Source: Marchantia polymorpha subsp. ruderalis (lineage: Eukaryota; Streptophyta; Marchantiopsida; Marchantiales; Marchantiaceae). Taken from it: a stretch of 64,000 nt of DNA. The position numbers and the translations under genes are program-made. The notes under the pieces were generated by a model. The model worked only from the letters and a program-made list of their open reading frames with translations, was not told where the DNA came from and made no database searches. The stretch covers positions 29,041,501 through 29,105,500 of the forward strand of contig AP031355.1 of the NCBI GenBank assembly GCA_037833965.1. Direction: 5' to 3'. Numbering within the stretch: the stretch's first letter is position 1; each line of letters begins with the position of its first letter. Positions 24,932 through 37,300 of this stretch are shown one piece after another.

Positions 24932-25500
24932 TTCTCATCCTGATGCTCTGTCCACCCGAAGCATCGCCCCACCCAAAGCTCTGCACATTTCAATCTTCCG
25001 TCACCAAATCTTTCTCCGAATCGCAAAACCCTTCGACCTCACAAAAGACCAAAGCGTGCCCTCGTCATCTGCTCTCGTGCACCGTCCTACATCCACAAGC
25101 CTGCGAGCAAGGGACTCGCTAAACCCTCGGGCATCAAGCAATTACCGAGTTCTGCCACAGGTAACAGATGACGACGTGGACCTCTAAACCCTGCAAGGTA
25201 ATCGAGAAGAGTACCAATTGCTTCATCCAGCCCTCCGAATGAATCCACGGACATTTTGCTTTGAACTGCATATCTTTTCACCGTCCATTCTTCAAATTGA
25301 TCATTTCTCGAAGCCAGGAATCATATTTTTTTATTACTACGGGTTATATTCAGAACATGTCAATATGTGGTTTTAATTCTACTTCTCCAAAGTCAGCGAA
25401 ATCCTTTCACAATAACAGCTTGGATGACCAGTCCCACAATGAAATGAATTTACACAATGTGCAAAATAAACTCAGCCTTAAGGATCATATAACTTAAGTG
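24932..25500. other. GYRA upstream region
   Basis: This should hold the 5' UTR and promoter of GYRA, which reads away to the left. The proximal 250 bases are C-rich on the plus strand (pyrimidine-rich relative to the AT block beyond). Short frames on both strands are not convincing. Composition then falls steeply into the AT-rich block from about 25500. Confidence 0.4.
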
Positions 25501-28500
25501 GTGTAGAATATGTTCATCTGATGCTATTGGAATATAGCCCATAGTGTTAAATTTCGTCCTTGTGAGTCTTGATTGATACAAAAAGTAATTATTTATGTAC
25601 ATTTTTCAAAAATATCATTTCCGAAGTATAATGAAAGTTGAATATGTTAGACTACATGAATTTTCTGAACGTAATAAATTTAACTTATGAATTGATTATA
25701 TTTAAAATAGATCAGATTTTATCATACTATAATGTTTCGAATTGAGTGAAGTTGTTTTGAGAATAACTTGAAAGAATACATCTATTCTATCCACGTATTA
25801 TTTCTGGTGAGATTGTTCATGGATTACACATTTCAATTGAATTTTATTATTTCAGTTTGTATCACACTGTCATGATGTAGCTTATGCAGAATGTATTCAA
25901 ATCCTTCAGATATACAATGTCTTTGGTTTTAATATCAGTTCAATTGATATCCATACTTTTTCAAGTTTTGTAAAAAATCTTGCACTCATATTACTCTTCT
26001 GATTTTGTGATTGATTTACAAGGAAAAAACTGATTTATGTTCGTATATATGTAATAACTAAATAATTTTTTCTTTGGATAAAAATAATTTTCATTTACAT
26101 TTGGGTAATGCAAATTTTTTTCTCTTTAAATGATTGACACAGATTTTTTTTAAACGTATCTATTACTATTCAGATACATTGTATCTTAAATACATTCCAA
26201 CATATTTAAATAATTTCAATTGAAATTTTAAAAAATATAATTTAAATCTGCTTCTACTTTTTTTTATTTTTGTGTTAGCTAGAGTAAAAAAATGTAAGTG
26301 AAATTTTTATATAAGTTGACTAACAACGCTTGTTAATTTGATTTTCTTACCAGGTTTGATTCAATATTTCTGTTCATAATTCATAGTTCAGAAAGTTTGA
26401 ATAGATTTTTAATCAAATTACGTACAGTAGATTTAGGGAAAAAAAAATACTGTTTGAAAAAAAAATTCTTTGGAAAAATATATCTCTCAATTTATTTAAC
26501 TTATGCAATTCATGTAATATTTTCAAATGTTTTGAAGTTGATGATTTTGAAAGTTGAATTCAAAACATTTTCTTAAACAAATTTTTTTTAAGAGTGAAGA
26601 TAATTGATCAAACTGTTGTTTGTCCAATGAAAGAATGTAAAATCCTAAAATTATCATCCCATATAAAAAATTCATTTTTTTCAATTTTTTCTCTAATATT
26701 TTTATAATATTAAGATTTAAATCATTAGCTTTATATATAATTATCTGGTTAAATCTAAATCTTTCATTGTGCAGATGCTTCTGATGATTCCATTTATCAA
26801 AAAAATTATTCACTATTTATATTTGAATAAAATCCTCATTTTTATAAAAAAAATATTTCAAAATAATCCTTTTGAGAAAAAAACCTATTAATTAATTTAA
26901 ATAAACATAAAAAATTATATATTTGATAAAATATTCATCATTTATCAAAATTTTTAAAAAAAGCTAGCTTTACTCAAGTTGGGGATTAACTTTAATTAGT
27001 TAAACTTGATTTGAAGGTTTTGTAGATTTAGAGTTTTTTAAACCCAGGAAAAGAGGGTGAGATGTAGCTCCACTCAAACAATGTTTTACATTTTCAGTGT
27101 AGTTTAATGCTCCTCTGAATGTAGCTCGGGAGAGACTAATCGCGTCTATGTTTGAGTGTGGTGATCTTTTGATTTTCCTATGAATTTTTCATAACAAATC
27201 AATTTTTCAATTTTTTTATGTTCATATTGTTATTTGCTTTGAAAATTAATTCTATAAAATAAACAGTTTTTGAATAATCAAAAAATATTATATGTATTTG
27301 CTATTGCAATTTCTTTTCACTTTAAAAATGCTTCTAGTTCAATGATCCTCTTTCACTATTCAGCTATCATGAATCATTTAGGGAAAAAATAAAAAACTCA
27401 TTTTTTAACATAATGAATTTTTAATGTTTTATTATTTAATGAGATTTCATCTTTGTTTGACATTAGAAAAAGAAAAAAATTAAAACTTTCACAGTGTAAA
27501 ATAGCAACCTTAATGTTAAGTTTTTCCCCTGAATATGCTTAATGTATTTTCAATTTTGATAATTTTTGTTGTGACATTGATATTGATATTCAAATTTTAA
27601 TAATTCTTTTCTCAAATTGTCTTTTAAATTTGATAGAATTTTCACACTCTCACAATGACTTTCAAAAAATTTTGAGATGAATTCCTGATTTAATATATTT
27701 AAATCAATCAGTGAATACTATAAAGTTGAACATTTTCTTTTTAAAAAAAATATATCAAATCATCTATATCAACAATTTTTCATCAGATGAAAGTCAGATT
27801 GAAGACGTTTGATAGGATGAAAAAATAATTGAAAATTGCAGATGATTTATTTTATAATATACAATTCTAGTGTATGCTTTGATTAAGTTTTACTTATTAA
27901 ATTACAAATATTAAAACTTTCTTGTGAGTTAGTTGATATATTATATTTTGAGCAAAAAAAAATTTGGGATCTTTATAATTGAGTTTTTTCAAAAGTACTT
28001 GCAAGATTGAAATATTGACCCAATAGTAAAAAGTTGTATTCTAAATTTAATTTGATCAGATTATAAATATATTTTGTAAGAAAAATTGAAAAAATGTCTT
28101 TTCATATTTCTACTTTATATACGAATTCTTTGTATGTAATATTTATTATAATTTTTAATATTATTAAAAATTTCTTATTATTATTTTTATACCTCCCAAG
28201 TAAATTTTGGTTTTTGCAATCAACAATTTAATTGTTTAGTGTTGGAAAAGTTTAACTGTTGGAAAAGTTAGTGGCAATCATGAATGCAGCAACTTGTATT
28301 TGAAAGAACCCAAATTTAATGCATAAGATTATAAACTGAAATGTGAGAACTTATAAATATGAGTTTGAGAGATGACCGATGTCAAAAAATAGATTTAATC
28401 ACCTATCAATATAGGGGTATATATATTGTGAATTATAATAAGATGATAGTGAAAAATGATATACAAGAGTATGTTACGTTGAATAAAAGAAAGATCAATA

Positions 28501-29230
28501 CGAGTTATTACGATATGGAATTGAACACTGACTTTTCACATTTTGAGGAATAAAAAAATATTTTCCTCTTTGTAATTAAATTATATCTATTAAAATTCAC
28601 TTATTATATTGCAAAGGATAATAGAAAATGTACCATAACTTGCAAAATCAGCGTGATAATGCGAAGATAATGTTAAGGTAGTAAAGTTCATATAGAAAAT
28701 GCCTGGATGATATTCATGAACCACGATTGTAATAACTTAGAAAGGTTAATTGAGAAAATTTTGTATATGATGTAGGCTTGTATATTTCTATAAAAAATAA
28801 CGATATTTATTTTTAAGCGTTTTTTGGTTGATTTGTGTTGACACATTTGTAAAACATAAAATTATTCATTCATTTTTTGAAATCTTCATATTCATAATAA
28901 ATGAAAAAAAATAAATGCATATTTTTATTAGATTTAATTGATAAAAATTTCATATTTTACAAATTTAAATCTTTGCGCTTGGAGTATTGATGCAATTAGT
29001 GAGGTGAAATCGAGACACATCAATTGAAACTATTTCATTTCTTTCATAGAACATTATGATTTAATTTAAGAATTTTTTTTAACTTAGATTAAAATTAAAC
29101 ACTTATAGGTTCTATAATAACACATTTGATAAGGATGATAACATATTTAGATTTAAATTGAAAAAACTAAAATACATGATAAATTAAGGAAAATTTGAAC
29201 TTCTTTGTACTCATCATTATTGTTCCAACT
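25500..29230. other. very AT-rich block I, no genes
   Basis: Nearly all of this stretch is A/T with homopolymer runs of A or T, and both strands are filled with stops. The longest frames (for example 28359-28553 plus, 26523-26813 minus) have Lys/Asn/Ile/Phe-biased content expected of AT-rich non-coding DNA. No tandem period was visible. It is contiguous with the HMG-box array that follows. A small less AT-rich patch lies near 27050-27140. Confidence 0.6.
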
Positions 29231-29234
29231 TTAA

Positions 29235-31190
29235 GCGGAGATACTCTTCATCTTTCTTGATGAGTTTAAGAATCGTTAAAGAATGATCATTTCGAGACGA
29301 AGTATGTTGATATGGTTGGCAAAAGCAAAGGAGAGAAATGAAAAAACATCTTTGAATTTGAGAATGCTTTTTACATTGACAAAACCTCTACTGTAGAAGC
29401 AAGAGAAGAAGATTACAACAAGCAAAAGTAGTACAATGAAGAATACAAATAAGGAGCAAATGAAAAATTGAATGAGTATGTTTAGAAGGACAAAAAGTCT
29501 AAGAAACAACAAAATTTGAAGAAGAACACAAAAGCTATCAATAATCAAACCAACCGAACACTTCATCAAGTGATTTTTCATCTTTCTTGATGAGTTAAAG
29601 AAGTTATTTAAGTAATATCATATCGAGACAAAGGATGTCGTCGTGGTAGGCAAAGCCGAAAGAGAGAAATGGAAAGACATGTATGAATTTAAGAGTATTA
29701 CTACATTAACAAGTTTCAACAAAAGAAGCAAGAATACGATAAGTTTATATCAACATACAACTATCAAAAGCAGGAGTATGAACAAAACAAAGATCAAATG
29801 AGGCTGTTGTGAAAGACTCAAAGTTAAAGAAAGAGTGGAAATCCAAGAAGGTCACAAATGATGCCAAAAACAAAACAAACCGAAGAGGTCATCAACTAAC
29901 TCCTCCATCTTTCTTGATGAGTTCAAGAAGTTGTTTAAGGAAGATAATCTCAAAGCTAAAATGATCGGTGTGGTTGGCAAAGTAAGAGAAGAGAAATGGA
30001 AGTACGTAGCTGAATTTAAGAAGTCTCTCTACATTGACAAGGTTTAAGAAAATAAAAAGAGTATAACATGTATATGTAAATTAACAACAAGCAATAGCAG
30101 GAGGATGAAAAAAACAAAGATGTAAATCAAATGAGACTGTTGTGAAAGACAAAAAGTCAAAGAAACATCAAAAGTCCAAGAAGGTCACGAAGTGTGAGAA
30201 GAACCAAACCAAAAAAAGAGGTCATCATGTGACTTCTTCATTTTTTTTGATGGATTTAAAAAAAGATTTTAAGGAAGATCATCCCCATGTGAAGCTGATC
30301 ATTGTGGTTGGCAAAGCGGCAAAGCCGGAGGAGAGAAATGAAAAAACATCTATGCATTTGAAAATGCTCTTTACATCGGAAAGTCTCAAAAGAGGAAGCA
30401 AGAGTATGATAAGTCAATGTTTGCTTATATCAAGCAAAAGCAGGACGATGAAAAGTAAAATGAGAGAATAGCTAAAGAGTCAAATGAGGCCATTGTGAAA
30501 GACGCAAAGTCAAAGAAGCAACGAAAGTCTAATAAGGACAAGAAGGCTGCCAAGAATCAAATCAATTGAAGAGATCATCAACTGACTTCTTCATCTTTCT
30601 TGATAAGTTCAAGAAATTGTTAAAGGAAGATAATCTTGAGATGAAAGTGGTATCCGTGGTTGGCAAACCCGGAGTAGAGAGTTGGAAAGACATGTTTGAA
30701 TTTGAGAAGCCTTCATACATTAATAAGTCCTTATAGAAGAAGCAAAAGTAGGATGATACACCAGGAAGAAGCACAAAGATGAAAAGAACAAAGAGGAAAA
30801 AACCTGAAAAATCAAGTGAGGTAGTTGTGAAAGATGCAAAGTAAAATAAACAACGAAAGTCCAAGAAGTTCAAAAAAGCTGCCATGAATCAAATCAAACA
30901 AAGAGATCATCAATAGACAGCTCCATCTTTCTTAATGAGTTCAAGAAGTTGTATAAGGAAAATAATCTCGAGGCAAAGGTGTTTGCCGAAGTTTGCAAAG
31001 CCGGAGGAGAGAAATGGAAAGACATGTCTGAATTTGAGAAGTCTCCCTACATTGACTCAATAGAAGAAGCAAAAGTACAATAAGTTAATGTCAACTTACT
31101 ACAAACAAAAGCAAGACGATGAAGAGGAAGATGAGGGAACACCTGAACAATTGAGTGAGTCTATTGGTAAAGACGCAAAGTCAAAAAACA
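29235..31190 (+). pseudogene. broken tandem array of six HMG-box (HMGB-type) units
   Basis: Six head-to-tail units begin near 29245, 29575, 29902, 30235, 30588 and 30921, so the period is about 327-353 bp (about 110 codons). Each reads, on the plus strand, an HMG-box-like core: FLDEFKKLFKEDN, then a GVVGKAGGEKWKDM-like segment, then FEKSPYIDK, then a KKKQEYDKL-like helix. A Lys-rich linker follows (DAKSKKQRKSKK, ending RRGHH). This matches the plant HMGB pattern of F-x-EFRKxFKEENP, VGKAGGEKWK and EKAPY. Every unit is interrupted by stops or frame changes, so no full-length product is made. The linker of one unit runs straight into the next box with no UTR or intron, suggesting an ancestral multi-box open frame and not separate gene copies. 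The longest surviving frame is 30142-30471. HMG boxes bind and bend DNA; no present function is claimed. Confidence 0.75.
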
Positions 31191-32640
31191 CAGTTACTTC
31201 AAGGTGTTGTGAATGGAATTATACGTGTGTAATGGACAAAAAGATTGTGTCACTATTCATGAACGAACAACTTTGAATGGATACCTGTTTTCATGCATGA
31301 AAACAAAACTCAGTTAAAATTGAGTATGCAGTGAATATCATTTGCATCGAAGTTGAGGTTAAGCTCACTACTGTTTTTTTAGACACATTATCAAAGAAAA
31401 GGCTTCAGATTGAGAGTTTTTGAACCAGGTGTTTAAATTTGATGCTACGAAAACTATGAACAATAGCTAGCGCCAGGCTTTAAAATCTTTTGAGAGTCAA
31501 GAAGAATTTGTTTGCCTAGTTTCTCATTTAAGTGCTATATTGATGAGCAAAGTAACTTGTGAACATTTTAAGAGTAAAATATTGAAGAAAGTACACTTGT
31601 GATAATGTAGTGTGATGTGATAGAGATGTATGTTGTGAGGCTGCATGCATGTGCAATTATCAAGAGAGAAGGTGAAGTCTGTATTGGTATGTATCGTAGT
31701 GACTTTGGATCAAAACAAATTGAAGGCTTATCAGATCAAGTATTCACGGATTGGAAATAAAATATTAATGTTGTAAAAGTTGTGTTTGTACATGAACCAA
31801 AAGTAGGGTGACAGGAGCCAAGGTCTCCGATACAAGAATATGAAGAGATGTCATCATTTTGGTACAACATCCCAGAATACTGTACTAGATTCAGTAATCT
31901 AAACTCAGAATGTCTTTTTTCAACTTACGGAGATTACATGATCTGCTTTTTGGATAAAGGAAACATTGTGACTCGACGAAAAGAATCAGGGAGATTTCGT
32001 CTAAGAGTCTGAACAGCGAGAACAAAGGTGAGGAAAACTTTGGTTTTAAAAAAGAAGTAGGAAAGCTAAGCTGCTGTATAAGGATGTAACGTGTTAATTG
32101 AATGAATTATGTTGGGGGTTGCTCTTGTAAGTTCGATAGTTCGTAGTAGAAGCATATTTTCAATATTGGTAGATTCGATTGGCGCAAGGCTTTGAAAGTC
32201 CCGCGTTTCGTCAATTTTGACGAGAATCCTCGAATTGAGATTGGCTTGACCATCGGACAGTCACATCAACGACGCGCTTGTCCTGCATGAATCGAGAATC
32301 GTACTGTGCATTGTACGTTCTTTCCGTCATGTACATCTGGACCATAAGGACAAATTGAATAAAGACAGGGTTGAGATCAGAACACAGGAATTTCGGAAGT
32401 CGCAAACTGTCGGGATTGGATTCACAAGTTGAAGCATCCCAGCAAGGCTGATCTCATAGTCCGCTGTGAGCTACCAACTGGCGAGTTGTCTGTCCTTGGA
32501 ATCAAGATTTCGTGCAATAGGACAGATGGTTGCCCATACTGTCGTTCTCTTAATGGCTGTATTCGTGGCCAAAGGAATAAACTCGGACGACTTTTAGACG
32601 AATAGTCTTGATAACACACTGTCGAGACTTAATCTTCAGT
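31191..32640. other. unassigned interval after the HMG-box array
   Basis: Composition rises gradually from AT-rich to ordinary. No domain, RNA gene or transposon end was recognised. Short frames at 32211-32619 on the minus strand have no recognisable motifs. Confidence 0.35.
31286..31305. repeat. perfect 20-bp palindrome
   Basis: The sequence tgttttcatgcatgaaaaca is its own reverse complement, with no loop. It lies about 100 bases beyond the HMG-box array. Confidence 0.8.
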
Positions 32641-32792
32641 AATATAATAAGTACACGATAATAGAAATGTCAAATACTCTCTCTCCTGCCATGTCTCATC
32701 GAGGTTGGTTGCCAAGGAATGTACTCTTATTCCACCGAGTGTTTTCATTCACTGTACCGAACGCACACCGGACAACGAGTCAGCGGAAACAA

Positions 32793-32841
32793 TGTGACCT
32801 TCTCGGTCTATATGGAGGCCATATAGACCGAGAAAGTCACA
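32793..32841. repeat. near-perfect snap-back palindrome, 23-bp arms, 3-base loop
   Basis: The left arm 32793-32815 and right arm 32819-32841 are reverse complements with a single mismatch, around the loop agg. Such a tight cruciform-forming sequence is not expected by chance. A short gctgtatgtatgtatgc repeat lies just downstream. Confidence 0.85.
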
Positions 32842-33531
32842 GGCAGGTCGTGCGCTGTATGTATGTATGCGCTGTATGTTCCGCAAGAGGTTCGATTTCT
32901 CATGGGTTCTGCTCTGATTCGTAGGACACCCTCGTTCCTTAGAATCGTTTTTTGTTGCCAGCATGCGCTGACCATGTGACCAAGAATATCATTACACAGT
33001 ACAACAGTTCCAAGTCGCAAATATCATGCAGGAGAGGGTGCCCCGTAACAGGTGGTGTGCGCTTGAGTCGAAGCAGACGGGGTCATAGCAACGCATCCAG
33101 TTACATGTGAGTGGAGCCTTCTTCGTTGTGAGCATGATCACAAAATAGCTTTAAGAATCTCACGAGTGGTCCGAATTCTGGACCTGGCGTTGTCGGCTAG
33201 AGTTCCAACAAGTTTCGAGAGCTTGACCGCAAACGTAGCCAACTTTTTTGGCTGGCGTCTGAGCACGTCTGTCGCAAGCTCCAGCCTTCTATGCACAAGT
33301 CTCGTGAATCAGAAAGCGCAAGGTCACGAAATTCAACTCCGGAAGTCTAGGCATGCCTCACCTCTGCGCGTGTATCTGCCTCACGTTTACTGTTATCTAT
33401 GTTATGGTACGTGCCAGGACATTCTCAAGACTCAAGATCTGAAATTCAGCATCTATAGAAGGTTGACCTCACTCTGCGATCAAGGAGAACGTGCAACGAT
33501 GGCGCTGTCCCTTCCCTAGCCACGTTAGCGA

Positions 33532-34045
33532 CTAGATTGACCCAGCATGATCGGTTGTTGAAGCTCTCTCTCGATGGTCGCAGCATGCACAGCCGAGATC
33601 GTCAGTCAGGCACACCAGACATGTCAGAACGAAAACTATCAAATTGCTGCCTGAGCTGACTGCCCAAAGTGGTAAGTTACTGATGGCTCCGGACCCCGTG
33701 AAGAGGTACTCTTGCCTCCCAAGGAAGTTGCCGTATACATCCATGCCACTGTGAATTCCCACATTCTTGGCTTCCTGCGAAGCATCGCGGATCCGGTACG
33801 TGACGAACAAGTAATCCCCAAATTCATGTTGGGAGGATTGTGCGGAGACATCGTTGACTCATGGACTTGTTGACTACGAGACGACGAGTCAAAGGGATGA
33901 AGTTGAATTGACATTCGGGATACTTGCGTTGAGCAGTGTCATATTTTTCACCTCCAATGACTTTTAGTGCACGCCAGGACTTAAGTCCCAGATGCTGGAC
34001 CCATACAGCATCAGAACTTATACCGTTACCTTCGGTTGGGTCCAA
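33532..34045 (-). pseudogene. possible dirigent-like gene fragment
   Basis: On the minus strand a frame reads HEFGDYLFVTYRIRD followed by ASQEAKNVGIHSGMDVYGN, then QEYLFTGSGAI. The spacing of FG to VG (20 residues between the glycines) and the following xxxGxxxY resemble the dirigent-family pattern FGxxxVxDxPLT...SKLVGRAQGxY. The similarity is by eye only, and the hallmark Asp and RAQG residues are not conserved. An upstream frame (33824-34045, LTRRLVVNKSMSQ) is offset and would need an intron or frame change to join. No complete gene was traced. It could be a chance frame. Confidence 0.22.
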
Positions 34046-34329
34046 TTGAATATTATGGAATTCACGACCCGACCGACGACCTGGTGACTGAACCCAGATA
34101 CGCCTTGACGCGTACTCGAACCTCGACTAGAGCTTTGGGCGTTTGTGCACCTGCAAGATGTTCCGCCAAAACTCTGGTCAATACAGATCGAAACGACACT
34201 ACGGCCAAACTGCAGTGGACATTGATTGGACTTCGATTGAAGAATCCAAACAATCATGAACATTCCTATCTGAAATGTTGTTATATATTTCTCAAGCATC
34301 GTTTCGGTTGCTGGATTCTTCAATTTTAT

Positions 34330-37300
34330 TTTTTTATGATATTAAAAAAAATATAAAAACATTCCATATGAGAATGTTCTTGTCTATGTTTAAAAGGTTA
34401 AATTTATATCTTTTCGTGGAACAAATAGTATTGTAAATGGGAAAAAAGTATTTCTAAACGATATAAATCATTATAAATTTTGACCATAGTAAGAACTGAA
34501 TGCCATGTTATATCTTTAGTTTCTAAAAGTGCAAAAATTTGTGGACGTTAAAAGAGAAGCTAAAACTCTAACATCTAAACGTTGCTTTAGATTATAAACC
34601 TCGAAATTTACCGTACAATGAGATCCCGTGTCTTCTTTCTCTATGATTTATCCACATTGAGATATTGCAAACTCTCTCTTCTCGTTTCGCGGAGAGGTTC
34701 AAACATCTGAATGTTGTATCGTTACATTTGTGATTTCATATCTCACAACAGAGAGACATAGCAAAAGCATATCCTTGAAGAAAATTCTACTTTATTCACT
34801 TAAGAGATTCAATTTCTCGTAAAATTTCTTTGCTATGTTATGTTTATATAATTTTTCCCCCACATAAGGATAAACTTTTGAAGTTAAATTCTTCATTTGG
34901 AGGGGTGAGTTTGTTGAATCTTAACATTATTCAAACTTGAAGAGGTACAAAAGATTCTTATAATGTACTTTTTACATGGAATACTCGACGACAAAACATG
35001 TTATTAATGATATAGCACCATTGTTTTTTTTAATATGAGACAGTGAAAGAATCTTACTTCGATCCTGATGAGTATCAAGATTAGCAGCTTGACATAGTGT
35101 ACACGATTGATTTCCTTCAAATTTAACTATCTTGAAGCCTTGCGCTTGCTAATCATTCTAATTATTGCAGTTTGATTTATTTCCATTTCTTCATTAGATT
35201 TACCAGAATCACAGTAACTTCTATTTCGCTGGGCTATGGGCAGAAGTTCTTAATAATGCATCCTCCTTTGTAAGACTGATCTTCACTTCTTAGCTGATTC
35301 TCTTACTCTAGATTGAAATGTGAGATGGAAAATTCTTCACCTCAGCAGTTTCTCGTGTCATTTCTCACTGTGAATCTCCATGAATCACGTACGTCATCCC
35401 TGGAAAAGTATCACATCGGTGGTTTTACCAAATACTCATAATTTAAAGTCTAATTGGAAGTCTTCTCTTCCTTCCCTGAGTCCAACGAATCATTCTCCAG
35501 AGTAGCACCTTGCAGAGTGACCATGATTCTAGGATCTGGGCAGGAAAGTCATTTGTCTGAACGTACATTTGAAATCATTCGACTAGACATGTGATACTTT
35601 CATCTCGCTTCGATATAAATGAATCGATGATTTACTTCCTGGCTCTTCGACGTTACTTGCCGAGGAAACTGCAGCAGGATTCACCTTTTCAATATCGTCT
35701 TCCTCTAATGTCGTTGATCCTCCGGGGTGGTGGCTTTTTTCCTCAGCAAGGTCAGAAGCCCGTACGTATGCTGGACAAAATCTTCACACGAGGTATCGAC
35801 ATTGAATGCAGTGCCAGCCTTGGGGATCTGTGCCCACTTTTCGTAAACGTTTCGTCAACGAATCTAGTTAGACCTGAGACCAGTCACTGGTAGCTCACGT
35901 TCAAAGCTTATCTGTTGTGCACAATCTTCGATCGTGCAACCAGCTCTGATGTATTCAACCATTACAGTTGAAGCTTTACCATCTTTCGAGAGGGACACGG
36001 AGTCAAAGATAACATTTCATAAGTCCTGGCAATTTGTGTGATTTTAGCACTGACCTGCTCTGTATTATCAATGGACTTACTATAGGAAGAAGGAAGAATT
36101 CTAGGATATAAACACATTTGGAGATATGACGCGATGTATAGCTACAAACGACTGAATTTTCTTCCAATTGGGCTCTAGACAGCTCGTATCCCTCATTCAT
36201 GATCGAAGAGAAAGATCTGCGACATGGAAAGGAAAACGTCAACAACTTAGTGGAAGGTCTTGAGTACAGCTCACTGGCTGCACGACGTAGGTATCGTGAA
36301 GCGTACTGTACCTGGAGTTCGAACCTCTCACTCTCTCACTCTCTCACACTCTCTTCGTCAAGAACAGTCACCCTGAGAGAAGGTACGTGAAGGCACCAAA
36401 ATTTGAGCTATCTGAGGGTGCCAAACATACGAAGCATATCCACAACATCTCCATGAATGTTGTTCCCTCACAATACGGGAGTTCAGGGATTAGATCAAGC
36501 TCCATGCGGTCAGTTTGTTGTTGTCGCTCCTAATGAATGCAAGCTCGATGCAATCTGGAATCAGCTTGGTGATCTAAACCGGCGTGAAAGTACGCGTTTG
36601 AAGGAGTCTGTGATTCCGTAAGCCAAAACAAAAGGATATGTGCTCGTTTGTGTGACGCGAGGTCCTGAACTTCTTCAGAAACATCTATCTGTAAAGAAAT
36701 AATTTTTACAAGCTCCCTACTACTGTAATTAATGCATTCATTTAGGCGTCGGTGTGCTGACGTTTATCTCGAGCTTTTACTTTCAGTGGATTTGGAAGGC
36801 GATTGAACCGGTACATGTGCTGGCAGTCACATTCTGATCCTCTCTCTATATATCTTCGACCGTAAATTAGTTCCTCTCTCAACGCTGTAACTCATCAACA
36901 CCTTCAACATCCTTTGGGATCGCTTGAACAGGTCCAGATCTCGGTGAGAAGCTCTGTGGAAGAAGTGACGAATTGAGACGCTGAAATTCAACGATGTCAC
37001 AAGATGGGACAAGCTTTGTCTACGTATAATATCTGATATGAGTGTATGGTCGACGATCTCGAATTCAGTGTTCAGTACTCCTGTATGCTTGAATTTGTGT
37101 CTTCTGTGCAGATGAAGGACTGATTCCTATTTCTTAAGAAATAAATAACACGTCGGAACCTTTTTCTTCCATTTTTTCAGGTTGTATTCATGAAAAGCTC
37201 TTTTACCATGCATCTGCTTGATCTTTTGCAATAAGTGTGTGAGGTACTCATTTCCATGCGGATTATTGTGTCATAATAAGAACCCTGACAAGCAAAACTT

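Noticed and set aside
26523-26813. 96-codon minus frame in AT-rich block I
   Set aside because: Asn/Phe/Lys/Ile-biased content is what AT-rich non-coding sequence gives, and no motif is visible.
29276-29581. 101-codon minus-strand frame, Leu/Phe-rich, membrane-like
   Set aside because: It is the reverse complement of Lys/Glu-rich HMG-box unit 1; AT-rich lysine codons read backwards give Phe/Leu.
36457-36621. 54-codon plus-strand frame beginning MLFPHNTGVQGLDQ
   Set aside because: It looks mildly protein-like but has no recognised domain, no splice partners and no second copy, so a chance frame is equally likely.
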